A DNA stretch of 64,000 nt from NCBI GenBank assembly GCA_003131315.1, contig PKUV01000071.1:1-64000 (forward strand). The letters are read 5' to 3'. The translations under genes and the position numbers were made by a program. The DNA is from Acidobacteriaceae bacterium (GTDB taxonomy: Bacteria; Acidobacteriota; Terriglobia; Terriglobales; Acidobacteriaceae). Of the stretch, positions 43,991 to 52,879 are shown one piece after another. Within the stretch, counting starts at the first letter, position 1; the number at the start of each line of letters is the position of its first letter. The notes beneath the pieces were generated by a model, which saw only the letters and a list, made by a program, of their open reading frames with translations, had not been told where the DNA came from and did no database searches.

Positions 43991-46900
43991 ATGCTACGTC
44001 TCTCCCTTGGGGTTGTGTGTAAGTACTGTTTTCCACTACTACTGGTCGTGCTCATTGCCACCTTCACTTGGGCACAATCCGAAACTGCGACCCTTTCTGG
44101 ACAGGTCGTAGATCCGTCCGGGTTGAACATAACGGGTGCTCAAATAAAGCTGGTAGACATTGATCGTGACACCAGCACCAGCGTGACCACCAACAATACC
44201 GGCCTCTACACGTTTTCGAGTGTTAGGCCAGGGCGTTACCGAATGGCAGTTACAGCCGCAGGCTTCAAGATAGTTGATGTTACGGACCTGGTCGTGAACG
44301 TCCAGGACCATCTCGAGCAGAATTTCAAACTCGCCGTGGGCTCAGTCTCTGAGTCCGTGACAGTAGAGGGAGGCCCATCTTCGGTGGAGACTGAATCTGC
44401 GACGGTCAGCACGGTCGTTGATCGGAACTTCGCGGAGAACCTGCCGATGAATGGTAGAAGCTTCCAATCGTTGATCCAGCTCACGCCGGGAGTGGTGCTT
44501 ACTGCCAACAATGGAACCGACACCGGCCAGTTTAGTATCAACGGACAGCGCGCCAACGCAAACTACTGGATGGTGGACGGGGTGAGCGCAAACATCGGGA
44601 TCAGCGCCATCGCTGGCCCAAGAAGCGGGCTGGCCGGTACTCTTGGCTCGACCAGCGTACTTGGAGGTACGAACAGCCTGGTTTCTGTGGATGCGCTCCA
44701 GGAATTTCGCATCCAAACCTCGACCTATGCGCCGGAATTTGGCCGCACACCAGGAGGCCAGATTTCCATCGTCACCCGCTCCGGGACGAATCAGTTCCAC
44801 GGCACGGCGTTTGACTACCTGCGGAATGATGTGTTGGATGCGAATGATTGGTTTGCAAACAACAAGGGCTTGGCCAAGCCCCAAGAACGCCAGAACGATT
44901 TCGGTGGGACATTCAGTGGTCCCATCGTCAACGGTAAGACCTTCTTTTTCTTTTCCTACGAAGGGCTTCGACTACGACTGCCGCAGACTGCTGCTACCCT
45001 CGTCCCGGATACCAATCCCCTGGACCCCTTCTCGCGGCAATTTGCAGACCCTGCGCTCCTGCTTTACATTAACGCGTACCCCCTACCGAACGGCACGAAG
45101 GCTGTGGATGAGCAAGGCAATCTAATTCCTGGCGTCGCGCAGTTCAACGCGAGTTACTCCGATCCGGGGACGCTCGATGCCTACAGCCTTCGAGTGGATC
45201 ACAAATTGAATGATCGGCTCAACATCTTCGGCCGTTACGACCACTCTCCTTCAAAACTCAGTCAACGCGGAAGTGGGGGCGCGTCGTTAAGCGTGGTCAA
45301 CCCGCAGACAACCACCACCCAAACCGCGACCGTAGGCGCGACTTGGGCGATATCTCCCGTTGCTGCGAACGACTTCCGGTTTAACTACAGCAGGACGGAC
45401 GCTTCAACTTCTGCTCAGTTGGACAGTTTCGGGGGAGCAGTCCCGCTGGGGACCTTGCCATTCCCCAGTCCTTTTACAACCCGAAATGGCTTTTTTCAGT
45501 TTGTCGTTTCTTCGCTGGGAAACAACCCCGCCCTGCTGGCAGGGTCAGAGGGGCACAACCAGCAACGGCAATTCAATATCGTGGACAGTGTATCTATGCA
45601 AAAGGGTTCGCATAATCTGAAGCTCGGTGTGGACTATCGCCGCCTGTCGCCTCACTCTGAATTTGTCCCGTACAAACAGGAACCTTTTTTCCTAGACATC
45701 CCTTCCGCGGAAACGGGGACTCTGTTCTTCAGCCAGGAGCAGTCCAGTCTTCCCGCTACTTTTCTGTTTCGCAATCTCGGCGTCTTTGCCCAAGATACCT
45801 GGCACATTGTGCCCCGTCTAACCATGACCTACGGACTGAGGTGGGATGTGGACTTTGTGCCGTCATCCATTGACGGCCCCAAGTTTAACGCGGTTACGGG
45901 TTTCAATCTTAGCGATCTATCCAACCTGGCGCTGCTGCCCCATGGCGCGCAACCTTACAAAACGAAGTGGGGCAACCTGGCGCCTCGGATTGGATTGGCC
46001 TATCAGGTATCGGAGAGTCAGCGCTGGCAAACCGTGCTTCGAGGTGGGTTCGGGGTCTTTTTTGATCTGGCGTCTTCAGAAGCGGGGAACACTCTCAGCT
46101 CGGGGGCCTACCCTTTTGGAGCGCTGGGTGCCGCATTCGGCATCCCCATTGGCGGCACTGCCACGTTTCCTTTGAGTCCCGACGATGCAAAGCCACCGCA
46201 AATCGTGCCGCCCAACGCCAGCAGTGGAACGCTTTTTGCATTCGATCCGAGTCTTGCTTTGCCCTACACGCTGCAGTGGAATGTCGCAGTCGAACAAGCG
46301 TTGGGAAAGCAACAAACCCTGAGTGTCTCCTACGTCGGCGCCGCTGGAAGGCGTCTTATACAGACGGCGGCGATTTCAACTCCCAATCTGAACTTGTTTG
46401 GAGCCGAGTTGATCACGAACGGAGCTACTTCGGATTACGATGCGTTGCAGGTGCAGTTCCAGCGAAGATTGTCCCGCGGCCTTCAGGCCCTTGCCTCCTA
46501 TTCGTGGTCGCATTCCCTCGATACCGGGTCAGCTGGTTCCACGGGGAATGGAGCCAACGCACTCTCAGCGCTCAATTCGAAGATCAACCGAGGCCCCTCC
46601 GACTTTGATGTTCGCAATGGGTTGTCGATAGCACTTACCTATGATGTGCCCGCCCCGAAAGGCAATGTTTTCGCGAAAGCGATTCTTCGTGGCTGGTCCA
46701 CTGAGAATATTGTCCAGGCTCAATCCGCACAGCCGGTTGACGTTTTTTACTCTGTATTTGGTCAACTGTCGAACGGATTCCAAACCAACGGTAGGCCGGA
46801 TGCCGTCGCTGGTCAGCCTTTATACTTGTACGGACCTCAGTATCCCGGTGGAAAAGCATTCAACCCGGCGGCGTTCATATCTCCTCCCCTTGCACCTGCC

Positions 46901-47263
46901 GGTTGTGATCCAGCAGTCGATTTCCCATGCTTTCCCGTCCGCCAGGGAAATCTGTCGCGGAATGCGCTACGAGGATTTGGCTCGACCCAATGGGATTTTG
47001 CGGTCCATCGCGAGTTTGTCATTCGTGAGTTGTTGAAGTTGCAGTTTCGCGCTGAGCTGTTCAATGTTCTGAACCACCCCAACTTTGGGCCGCCATCTGG
47101 AGATCTCGGTGGTCCCACATCACCCAATCCGCAGTTCGGCCAGTCGTCTCAGATGCTTGGGCGGAGCCTTGCTGGAGGCTTTGTTGGGGCGGGCGCGTTC
47201 GATCCGCTCTACCAGTTAGGCGGCCCCCGGTCCATTCAGCTTGGGCTGAAGCTTTCCTTCTAA
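43991..47263 (+). CDS. TonB-dependent receptor, Oar-like
   Basis: A 1090-residue outer-membrane protein. Signal peptide at residues 1-29 (FPLLLVVLIATFTWAQS). A carboxypeptidase-regulatory-like domain (about 30-110) has SGQVVDPSGLNITGAQI. The plug (about 115-240) has LPMNGRSFQSLIQLTPGV. The rest is beta-barrel, ending in the outer-membrane signature LGLKLSF with a final Phe. It would import a bulky ligand using TonB energy. No clear TonB box is visible, common in this family. The exported S9 peptidase follows 120 bases later and the lasso precursors are just beyond, suggesting lasso peptide as ligand. The ATG at 43991 has GAGGA upstream. Confidence 0.88.
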   Translation: MLRLSLGVVCKYCFPLLLVVLIATFTWAQSETATLSGQVVDPSGLNITGAQIKLVDIDRDTSTSVTTNNTGLYTFSSVRPGRYRMAVTAAGFKIVDVTDLVVNVQDHLEQNFKLAVGSVSESVTVEGGPSSVETESATVSTVVDRNFAENLPMNGRSFQSLIQLTPGVVLTANNGTDTGQFSINGQRANANYWMVDGVSANIGISAIAGPRSGLAGTLGSTSVLGGTNSLVSVDALQEFRIQTSTYAPEFGRTPGGQISIVTRSGTNQFHGTAFDYLRNDVLDANDWFANNKGLAKPQERQNDFGGTFSGPIVNGKTFFFFSYEGLRLRLPQTAATLVPDTNPLDPFSRQFADPALLLYINAYPLPNGTKAVDEQGNLIPGVAQFNASYSDPGTLDAYSLRVDHKLNDRLNIFGRYDHSPSKLSQRGSGGASLSVVNPQTTTTQTATVGATWAISPVAANDFRFNYSRTDASTSAQLDSFGGAVPLGTLPFPSPFTTRNGFFQFVVSSLGNNPALLAGSEGHNQQRQFNIVDSVSMQKGSHNLKLGVDYRRLSPHSEFVPYKQEPFFLDIPSAETGTLFFSQEQSSLPATFLFRNLGVFAQDTWHIVPRLTMTYGLRWDVDFVPSSIDGPKFNAVTGFNLSDLSNLALLPHGAQPYKTKWGNLAPRIGLAYQVSESQRWQTVLRGGFGVFFDLASSEAGNTLSSGAYPFGALGAAFGIPIGGTATFPLSPDDAKPPQIVPPNASSGTLFAFDPSLALPYTLQWNVAVEQALGKQQTLSVSYVGAAGRRLIQTAAISTPNLNLFGAELITNGATSDYDALQVQFQRRLSRGLQALASYSWSHSLDTGSAGSTGNGANALSALNSKINRGPSDFDVRNGLSIALTYDVPAPKGNVFAKAILRGWSTENIVQAQSAQPVDVFYSVFGQLSNGFQTNGRPDAVAGQPLYLYGPQYPGGKAFNPAAFISPPLAPAGCDPAVDFPCFPVRQGNLSRNALRGFGSTQWDFAVHREFVIRELLKLQFRAELFNVLNHPNFGPPSGDLGGPTSPNPQFGQSSQMLGRSLAGGFVGAGAFDPLYQLGGPRSIQLGLKLSF

Positions 47264-47383
47264 CTAAAAGCGGTTCGCGGTAGGGGCCGGCTTCAGCCGT
47301 ACCGGACCAGAGCCACAAACATTGCGGGCTTGATGGCCCTGAGGCCCGGACATCGCGTCCCTAGAATTCCCGGAGAATCATTG

Positions 47384-49789
47384 ATGAGACCAGTTCCTGT
47401 GTTCAACGTGATCGAAACGGACCATATTGCAAAGAAGGAATCTGGACAGTCCCCAATTCGTTCGCGTTTGACAAGGCATCGAGTGTTGCTGCGTTGCCTC
47501 GTACTGATGGGCAGTGCTTGTCTAACGGTGTACTGCAGCCCAGGGTTTTCTAGCGATCAGCAGGGTGAGGTCACCGCAGGTAGTACATCGACGGCGCAAA
47601 GCGCACCGGTGGGGCTAACGAAGCGGCTGGTCACAGTGGCAGACTCGATTCAGATGACCCGTCTGGGGGACTCGATCTATACCGATGGCGGATCGTCCAA
47701 AGGGATCGTGGCCAAGTTCTCACCGGACGGGAAACGTTTTGTCGTAATCTTGAAGAAAGGAAATCTTGAGGCGAACACCAACGAGTATTCTCTAATCGTG
47801 TTCCAAAGCGGCGAAGTGTTTGAATCGCCTGCGCCGCGGGTCTTAGTCACGTTGGCCTCATCCTCGAATCGGCCAGCGATTAGCAATGTAGCCTGGCTTG
47901 ACGATAGCGATACCATCTTGTTCTTAGGCGAGCATCCCGGCGAACTAACCCAACTGTATTCACTAAAGTGCAGTTCGAAAGAGCTGACAAAACTGACGAG
48001 TCACGCCACCAATCTGACCTCGTTCGTCGCCACAGCCAGCGGCGAGGTCATGGCATATGGGTCGGAAAACCAGGTTTCAGCGTTCCTGACCGAGAGCGTC
48101 GCACGGAATGGATTGGCTGTCACGGAGGAGCGGATGACCGATCTGATTCGAGGCAGCTACGGGGGAAACGACGGCGACCACTCTCTGTTGATCAAGCGAT
48201 TAGGGAAAGACTCGGAAACTAGAATAGCGAGCCAGGGGCACATCTTCGACGACCCTCCTGATGGGCTGTCGATTTCACCGGACGGGACGCACCTCTTAGT
48301 TCAGACGGAGGCTGCCTACGTTTCCAATATGTGGAGCGAGTACGATGATCAATTCCTGAAAGTGCTTACGCGCCATCCCGCCCCAAACGGAGGCCACACA
48401 GACATCGTCCAACAATACCAGTTGGTCGACACAGTTACAGGCGCAAGCCGAGTGTTAGTCGATGCCCCAATTTCTTTTTTTGGATCGGAGGTGGCCTGGT
48501 CACCCGACAGCAAGTCCGTGGTTGTTTCTAATGCTTACCTACCGCTGGACGTTGAAGATCCAGCGGAACGGGCTCTGAGAAAGACGCACACCTTTTTAGT
48601 GGAATTCAAGGTCCCGAGCCGCGAGTTCGTCAAAATAAGCAATGAAGACCTGAGACTCCTTAGCTGGGATCCCAAGACTGGCTATATTACATGCGATGCT
48701 GGAAGGATTGACAGCCTCACCGGGAAGACGACGCCGAAAGCTTACTTTCGAAAAAGCGGCGGGACCTGGTCTAGAGCGAGTGCCCCGGAACAATCAGGAG
48801 CGCCGTCGCTGCCGGACATCATTCTTGATGAGGGCATGAACACTTCTCCGCGCATTTTTGCTGTTGATCCTCCCACTGGCCGGAAGTCGCTGCTGATGGA
48901 TTTAAATCCTCAGCTCCAGAATCTTGCTGTGGCGCGAGTGGAGGAGATTGCGTGGAAGGATGCTCATGGAATTGAAGTGAAAGCGGGGCTCTATTGGCCA
49001 CCAGACTACGTCGCCGGCAAGAAATACCCGCTGGTCATACAGACGCACGCATGGAGTCCCGCCAAGTTTTGGATGGACGGCCCTTGGGCGACTGCCTTTG
49101 CTGCCCAGGCCTTGGCTGGCAAGGGGTTCTTCGTCTTGCAGGAAGCTGATCCAGACTCGCGTATCTGGATAACCTCCAAGGAAGCACCGAGAGCGATGGC
49201 GGCGTACGAGAGCGCCATAGACTACTTGGATCACAGAGGGCTCATTGACAGGAATCGAGTTGGGATCACCGGGTTCAGCCGGACGTTTTGGTACGTTACG
49301 TATACCCTGACGCATTCTAAACACCACTTCGCGGCGGCCGCCGTAGCCGATGGAGTAGACGGCAGCTATTTCCAATATATGGTGTTCCCGTGGACTGTCC
49401 CTGACTTTGAGCAAGTGTTCGGTGGTCCTCCGTTCGGGAAGAGACTGTCTCAATGGCTAAAGCAGTCGCCTGCATTTCTTATGGACAAGATCGAAACCCC
49501 ACTCCGCATTCAAGTCTTGGGGCCGACCTCGGTGTTGTTAGATTGGCACTGGTTTTCCGGACTGTCCCGGCTTGGTAAGCCCGTAGAAATGATATATATC
49601 CCAGAAGGAACGCACATTCTGGAGAAGCCGTGGGAGCGGATGACCTCGCAACAGGGCAACGTGGACTGGTTCTGCTTTTGGCTCAAAGGCGAGCAAGATC
49701 CTGATCCAGCAAAGGCCGAGCAGTATAAGCGCTGGCGCGAGTTGCGTAGCCTGCAAGGTCGCACGGATTCAGTCGTCAGGACTCGGTAA
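47384..49789 (+). CDS. Exported S9 peptidase, lasso-isopeptidase-like
   Basis: An 801-residue prolyl-oligopeptidase-superfamily enzyme. A hydrophobic export signal at about residues 30-55 (LLRCLVLMGSACLTVYCSPG) may be a lipoprotein signal with Cys. Beta-propeller (about 90-520) with FSPDGKRFVVILKKGNLEAN. Alpha/beta-hydrolase domain (about 530-790) with GITGFSRTF as nucleophile elbow (Gly-x-Ser, but Thr replaces the usual Gly) and EGTHIL holding the His. The propeller text closely resembles the Atxe2-type lasso isopeptidases that linearise lasso peptides in the periplasm. Its place between a TonB receptor and lasso precursors supports that. Activity is not proven. Confidence 0.8.
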   Translation: MRPVPVFNVIETDHIAKKESGQSPIRSRLTRHRVLLRCLVLMGSACLTVYCSPGFSSDQQGEVTAGSTSTAQSAPVGLTKRLVTVADSIQMTRLGDSIYTDGGSSKGIVAKFSPDGKRFVVILKKGNLEANTNEYSLIVFQSGEVFESPAPRVLVTLASSSNRPAISNVAWLDDSDTILFLGEHPGELTQLYSLKCSSKELTKLTSHATNLTSFVATASGEVMAYGSENQVSAFLTESVARNGLAVTEERMTDLIRGSYGGNDGDHSLLIKRLGKDSETRIASQGHIFDDPPDGLSISPDGTHLLVQTEAAYVSNMWSEYDDQFLKVLTRHPAPNGGHTDIVQQYQLVDTVTGASRVLVDAPISFFGSEVAWSPDSKSVVVSNAYLPLDVEDPAERALRKTHTFLVEFKVPSREFVKISNEDLRLLSWDPKTGYITCDAGRIDSLTGKTTPKAYFRKSGGTWSRASAPEQSGAPSLPDIILDEGMNTSPRIFAVDPPTGRKSLLMDLNPQLQNLAVARVEEIAWKDAHGIEVKAGLYWPPDYVAGKKYPLVIQTHAWSPAKFWMDGPWATAFAAQALAGKGFFVLQEADPDSRIWITSKEAPRAMAAYESAIDYLDHRGLIDRNRVGITGFSRTFWYVTYTLTHSKHHFAAAAVADGVDGSYFQYMVFPWTVPDFEQVFGGPPFGKRLSQWLKQSPAFLMDKIETPLRIQVLGPTSVLLDWHWFSGLSRLGKPVEMIYIPEGTHILEKPWERMTSQQGNVDWFCFWLKGEQDPDPAKAEQYKRWRELRSLQGRTDSVVRTR

Positions 49790-49820
49790 CCGAGCCAAAC
49801 TCGGGGCCACCTCGCTCGCT

Positions 49821-49970
49821 CTACTCGTCGAGGTCATATGCCGGGTTCATGCGCCACTGGGGCGCCTCGATGATTCCGGTATAACCCTTAATGTGCGTGC
49901 CACGGATCATTTCCACGATGGCCCCCAAGGTGATGATCTCTGGCGCGCGATAAGCGATTGTTTCATTCAT
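49821..49970 (-). CDS. Lasso peptide precursor A1
   Basis: A 49-residue precursor with GGAGAAG before the ATG at 49970. The leader contains YRAPEIITLG (Y7, P10, L15, G16), the YxxP motif read by the RRE. The core is ambiguous: Gly29-Glu35 (GYTGIIE) would give a 7-residue ring. The rule of Thr at -2 points to Ile27 with Glu35 at position 9. The C-terminus PAYDLDE is identical to the two other precursors, while the ring part differs. It is the precursor furthest from the cyclase gene. Confidence 0.85.
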   Translation of the reverse strand: MNETIAYRAPEIITLGAIVEMIRGTHIKGYTGIIEAPQWRMNPAYDLDE

Positions 49971-50057
49971 CTTTCTTCTCCATTCCCGCTTTCAGGAGCA
50001 AGCTTCCCAAGTCCATCGAACTGTTGGCCGCTCCAGCAGACTGGTGTATTATTCTTG

Positions 50058-50085
50058 TTCCCGGCCACGCTGCAGTGGCCGGGAA
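50058..50085. terminator. Strong hairpin between precursors A2 and A1
   Basis: TTCCCGGCCAC (50058-50068) and GTGGCCGGGAA (50075-50085) form a perfect 11-base stem with a 6-base loop. It has no clean T-run, so it may attenuate or protect mRNA and set the ratio of precursor messages rather than stop transcription fully. Imperfect versions occur before A2 (about 50294) and before A3 (about 50526). Confidence 0.5.
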
Positions 50086-50128
50086 CGCCGGGCGCCGATT
50101 GCTGACCAACCAGCTCCTGACTTTGGAG

Positions 50129-50263
50129 CTACTCGTCTAGGTCATACGCAGGCATGACGAGGTGTCTATCCCCGCCATCGAGAATGGTCGGGGTCTTTTT
50201 CACGCCTTGGATGATCTGGGCTGCATCACCAAGAACTGCTACTTCTGGTTTTGTGTAATTCAT
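50129..50263 (-). CDS. Lasso peptide precursor A2
   Basis: A 44-residue precursor. The leader has YTKPEVAVLG (Y3, P6, L11, G12). Thr24 is at -2 if the core is the 19 residues TILDGGDRHLVMPAYDLDE, with Asp32 at core position 7 as ring acceptor. It is nearly the twin of A3 (same ring frame LDGGDRH) and shares PAYDLDE with A1. AGGGGAAACACA precedes the ATG at 50263. Too short for routine gene finders. Confidence 0.88.
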   Translation of the reverse strand: MNYTKPEVAVLGDAAQIIQGVKKTPTILDGGDRHLVMPAYDLDE

Positions 50264-50363
50264 TGTGTTTCCCCTTCTTGGTTTGTTGAATTATTCCGTC
50301 CCCGGTACAGCGGGCCGGAACGCCGTATGCCGATTGCTGAGCAACTAGCGCCTGATTTTGGAG

Positions 50364-50498
50364 CTACTCGTCGAGGTCATAAGCGGGCTTGACGATGTGT
50401 CTGTCGCCGCCATCCAAGAAGTTCGGGGTCTGTTTCTGGCCTTGGATGACCTGAACCGCCTCACCGAGGACTGCTACTGCTGGCTTTGTGTAGTTCAT
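50364..50498 (-). CDS. Lasso peptide precursor A3
   Basis: A 44-residue precursor with AGGAG upstream of the ATG at 50498, the first precursor after the cyclase gene. Leader YTKPAVAVLG. Thr24 at -2 predicts a 19-residue core, NFLDGGDRHIVKPAYDLDE, with Asp at position 7. It differs from A2 mainly at core residues 1, 2, 10 and 12, the pattern of recent duplication under selection for varied products with a fixed tail. Confidence 0.88.
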   Translation of the reverse strand: MNYTKPAVAVLGEAVQVIQGQKQTPNFLDGGDRHIVKPAYDLDE

Positions 50499-50571
50499 TG
50501 TGTTTCTCCTTTTGTTTGTTGAATTATTCCGCCCTCGTCACTGCAGGACGGAACACCGTTGCTGGTTGTGG

Positions 50572-52494
50572 TTACGCGCTGATCGGCAGATCCCTGTGCT
50601 CAAAGGGCAACGCCGAGGCGGCTGGAGGGGCCAAAAGCCCACGTGCCGCCAAGTCCCGTAGCCAGTATTCCAGCGATATTGTCCATAGCACCCGCACGAT
50701 CGGAACACTCTTTCCAGCACGGGTGTCGCAGATTGCCTTTAGCAGCTGAGCCTCACGAATGAATCCGAGGCGTGAGCTGAGAGGCGTCTGGTAGATGCCT
50801 TGTAGCTCATCCCAGCATTTCTCCAGGATGAGCATCGGGGTGCGCTCTCCCACCTGTTTCGTGCGACGAGACAGGATTTCCTGCGGCACGATGCCAGCAA
50901 GGGATCGCCGCATCAGAGATCGCCTCTCGCCAGGCCGTAGTATCTGACCGGCCGGGATCGAGAGAATGAACTCAATCAGGGTCTGATCGAGAAAGGGATA
51001 CCGTGCTTCTTCGTGCGCATCGTTCGCAGGCGCAAGTTTCGCCAGGCTGTTCGCCATTATCAGGACGCCTGCGATGTAAGAGCGGCGGGTAGGTAACCAA
51101 AGCCCGAAGTGCTCGTCGACACCCAACTGACGAATCGCCAGCCCGGTGTGCTTCGCAAAATCTTTCCGAATCCAGGACTCGATCTTGGCCTCCTTGGCAA
51201 AATACCGACCCAAGGAAGCCGGCACTACATCGATCACGGACTGCCACAAAAGTTGAATCCAAGGACGCCGCTTGACCAGGCTCCAAGCCATGAGTTGTTT
51301 GGCCAGGCTGACGAACTTAAATTGCACGATGAGGTCGGCCAGCTGCGCACGTGGATCGGGTACACCCCCCGTGAATTCGTCGCCACCGATACCTGAGAGA
51401 ACCGCCCGGTAGCCTCCACTGCGGACGGCATCTGCGCGCTCGGTGTCAATCTTCTGTCCAAAGCCGAGGGCTCCGGGCAGCGGGCAAAACTCTGTGCATG
51501 CAAGCGAATCTGGGGAAGTCCCGAGTCGGCTGCCATCAATGTGGATACCCGCCCTTCCACGCTTCGCCTCGATCTTCTGAAAGTAATTCCAGTCGTCCCC
51601 GCTAGGCTCGGTCTTGTCGTAATAAGAGAGGGTGTCGAGGCGAGAGGTTTCGGCACCCTCTTTCGCCAGAATGTCGTCGGCCATGCAGACAATCGAAGAA
51701 GAGTCCAGGCCGCCGCTCAATTCGCCGAGCACCGGCGAATCCGAACGCAATCTGCGTTGAACGGATTGCCGGAAGACGTGGCGGAAGTGCTCTTCATATT
51801 CCGCATCCGTCTTGTATCGGATGCGCGACTTGGGGCTAAAGCGCCAGAAGCGCTCGACCAATGCCCGACCATTCCGAACGCGGACGAATTGCCCTGGTGG
51901 CACTTCGCGGATTTCGAGATACGGCGTCAAATGGGCATCGGGATTATGCGCCAAGTATCCAGCGATGTAATCATCGTCGATATGAAACTTGTCGTTCGAG
52001 AGCAGCACTAGCGAACTGAGGTCCGTTGACCACCAGATTCGGTCTTTTCTTAGGTAATAGAATATGTGCCGGATGGCCATGTAGTCAGCGGCGAAGAGTA
52101 GTTCATGCTGCTCGGGTTTCCATATGGAGACCGCCCAATCGCCGACGATGCGGCGGAAGCAATCGGTGTCCCAGCGGTCAAACGCGGCAGCGAAGATAGC
52201 GAGGTCGGTTGGGCTCGCGTCAAGATCGCTTCGCAAGTCGGCAATAAACACTTCGCGGTTGTCGAGGCGGCCATCCCAAGTGAGGATGAAGCCTCGGCTG
52301 GAGGTGTAAGGCTGTTTCTCCTGGCGCGATTCGGCTGTCGTATGGAATGGACGATACAGCATAGCAACGTTGCCTTCTACATAAGACGATTCGCCGTCCG
52401 GACCCTGCTGCTTCAACGATTCGTTGAAGTCGTTGAGAAGCTTGGGATCGATCGGCGCCCCATCAAAGTTCCAAATCCCTGCCTGCACGCTCAT
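50572..52494 (-). CDS. Lasso cyclase (asparagine-synthetase-like, C protein)
   Basis: A 640-residue enzyme. The N-terminal Ntn-like domain (about residues 1-200) starts MSVQAG and lacks the catalytic Cys2 of true glutamine amidotransferases. The ATP-pyrophosphatase domain has ELSGGLDSSSIVCMAD (about 250-265), GIGGDEFTGG, and EEARYPFLDQTLIEF near the end. It would activate the ring Asp/Glu as an adenylate so the core N-terminus closes the macrolactam. AAGGAG precedes the ATG at 52494, 13 bases after the B2 stop. The precursors follow on the same strand. Confidence 0.93.
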   Translation of the reverse strand: MSVQAGIWNFDGAPIDPKLLNDFNESLKQQGPDGESSYVEGNVAMLYRPFHTTAESRQEKQPYTSSRGFILTWDGRLDNREVFIADLRSDLDASPTDLAIFAAAFDRWDTDCFRRIVGDWAVSIWKPEQHELLFAADYMAIRHIFYYLRKDRIWWSTDLSSLVLLSNDKFHIDDDYIAGYLAHNPDAHLTPYLEIREVPPGQFVRVRNGRALVERFWRFSPKSRIRYKTDAEYEEHFRHVFRQSVQRRLRSDSPVLGELSGGLDSSSIVCMADDILAKEGAETSRLDTLSYYDKTEPSGDDWNYFQKIEAKRGRAGIHIDGSRLGTSPDSLACTEFCPLPGALGFGQKIDTERADAVRSGGYRAVLSGIGGDEFTGGVPDPRAQLADLIVQFKFVSLAKQLMAWSLVKRRPWIQLLWQSVIDVVPASLGRYFAKEAKIESWIRKDFAKHTGLAIRQLGVDEHFGLWLPTRRSYIAGVLIMANSLAKLAPANDAHEEARYPFLDQTLIEFILSIPAGQILRPGERRSLMRRSLAGIVPQEILSRRTKQVGERTPMLILEKCWDELQGIYQTPLSSRLGFIREAQLLKAICDTRAGKSVPIVRVLWTISLEYWLRDLAARGLLAPPAASALPFEHRDLPISA

Positions 52495-52507
52495 ACCGTT
52501 CTCCTTA

Positions 52508-52879
52508 CTAGCACTTGTCCCAAACGGCGTAGGTGGCCTGGACATTCGATCTTTCGTTAACGGCTCGCCCATCGACTTCGACCCAAGCGTGGGCCTTGAA
52601 GGGCAATTTCTGGGCACCCAGGACCATTTCCGCACGGATCCCGTGCCTCCTGAGCAGATAGGTGGTGACGAAGGATCGCTGCAAGCAAAGGGCTTGTTTC
52701 GGGTACCAAACGCAGGCGTAGTTGGCCGCCATACACACCCTATCGATGATGCCCGATCCGTCAGTCTTGCTGTTGACCCTCCAACCTCTCACCATGGAGT
52801 AAATAGTCTGAAAACGGCAAAGAGCGCTCAAAATGTCGTAGGCCAAGAGCATGAACAACGATTGGAAGAACAGAATCAC
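52508..52879 (-). CDS. Lasso leader peptidase (B2, transglutaminase-like)
   Basis: A 123-residue cysteine protease. The catalytic Cys lies in ALCLQRSFVTTYLL, the His in KAHAWVEV and the Asp in VDGRAVNE, the standard triad of lasso B2 proteins. The N-terminus (residues 1-20) is hydrophobic and may touch the membrane. I use the GTG whose GTGA overlaps the stop of the oligopeptidase gene, with GGGAGG upstream. It cuts the precursor after the leader while the B1 RRE holds it. Confidence 0.92.
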   Translation of the reverse strand: MILFFQSLFMLLAYDILSALCRFQTIYSMVRGWRVNSKTDGSGIIDRVCMAANYACVWYPKQALCLQRSFVTTYLLRRHGIRAEMVLGAQKLPFKAHAWVEVDGRAVNERSNVQATYAVWDKC

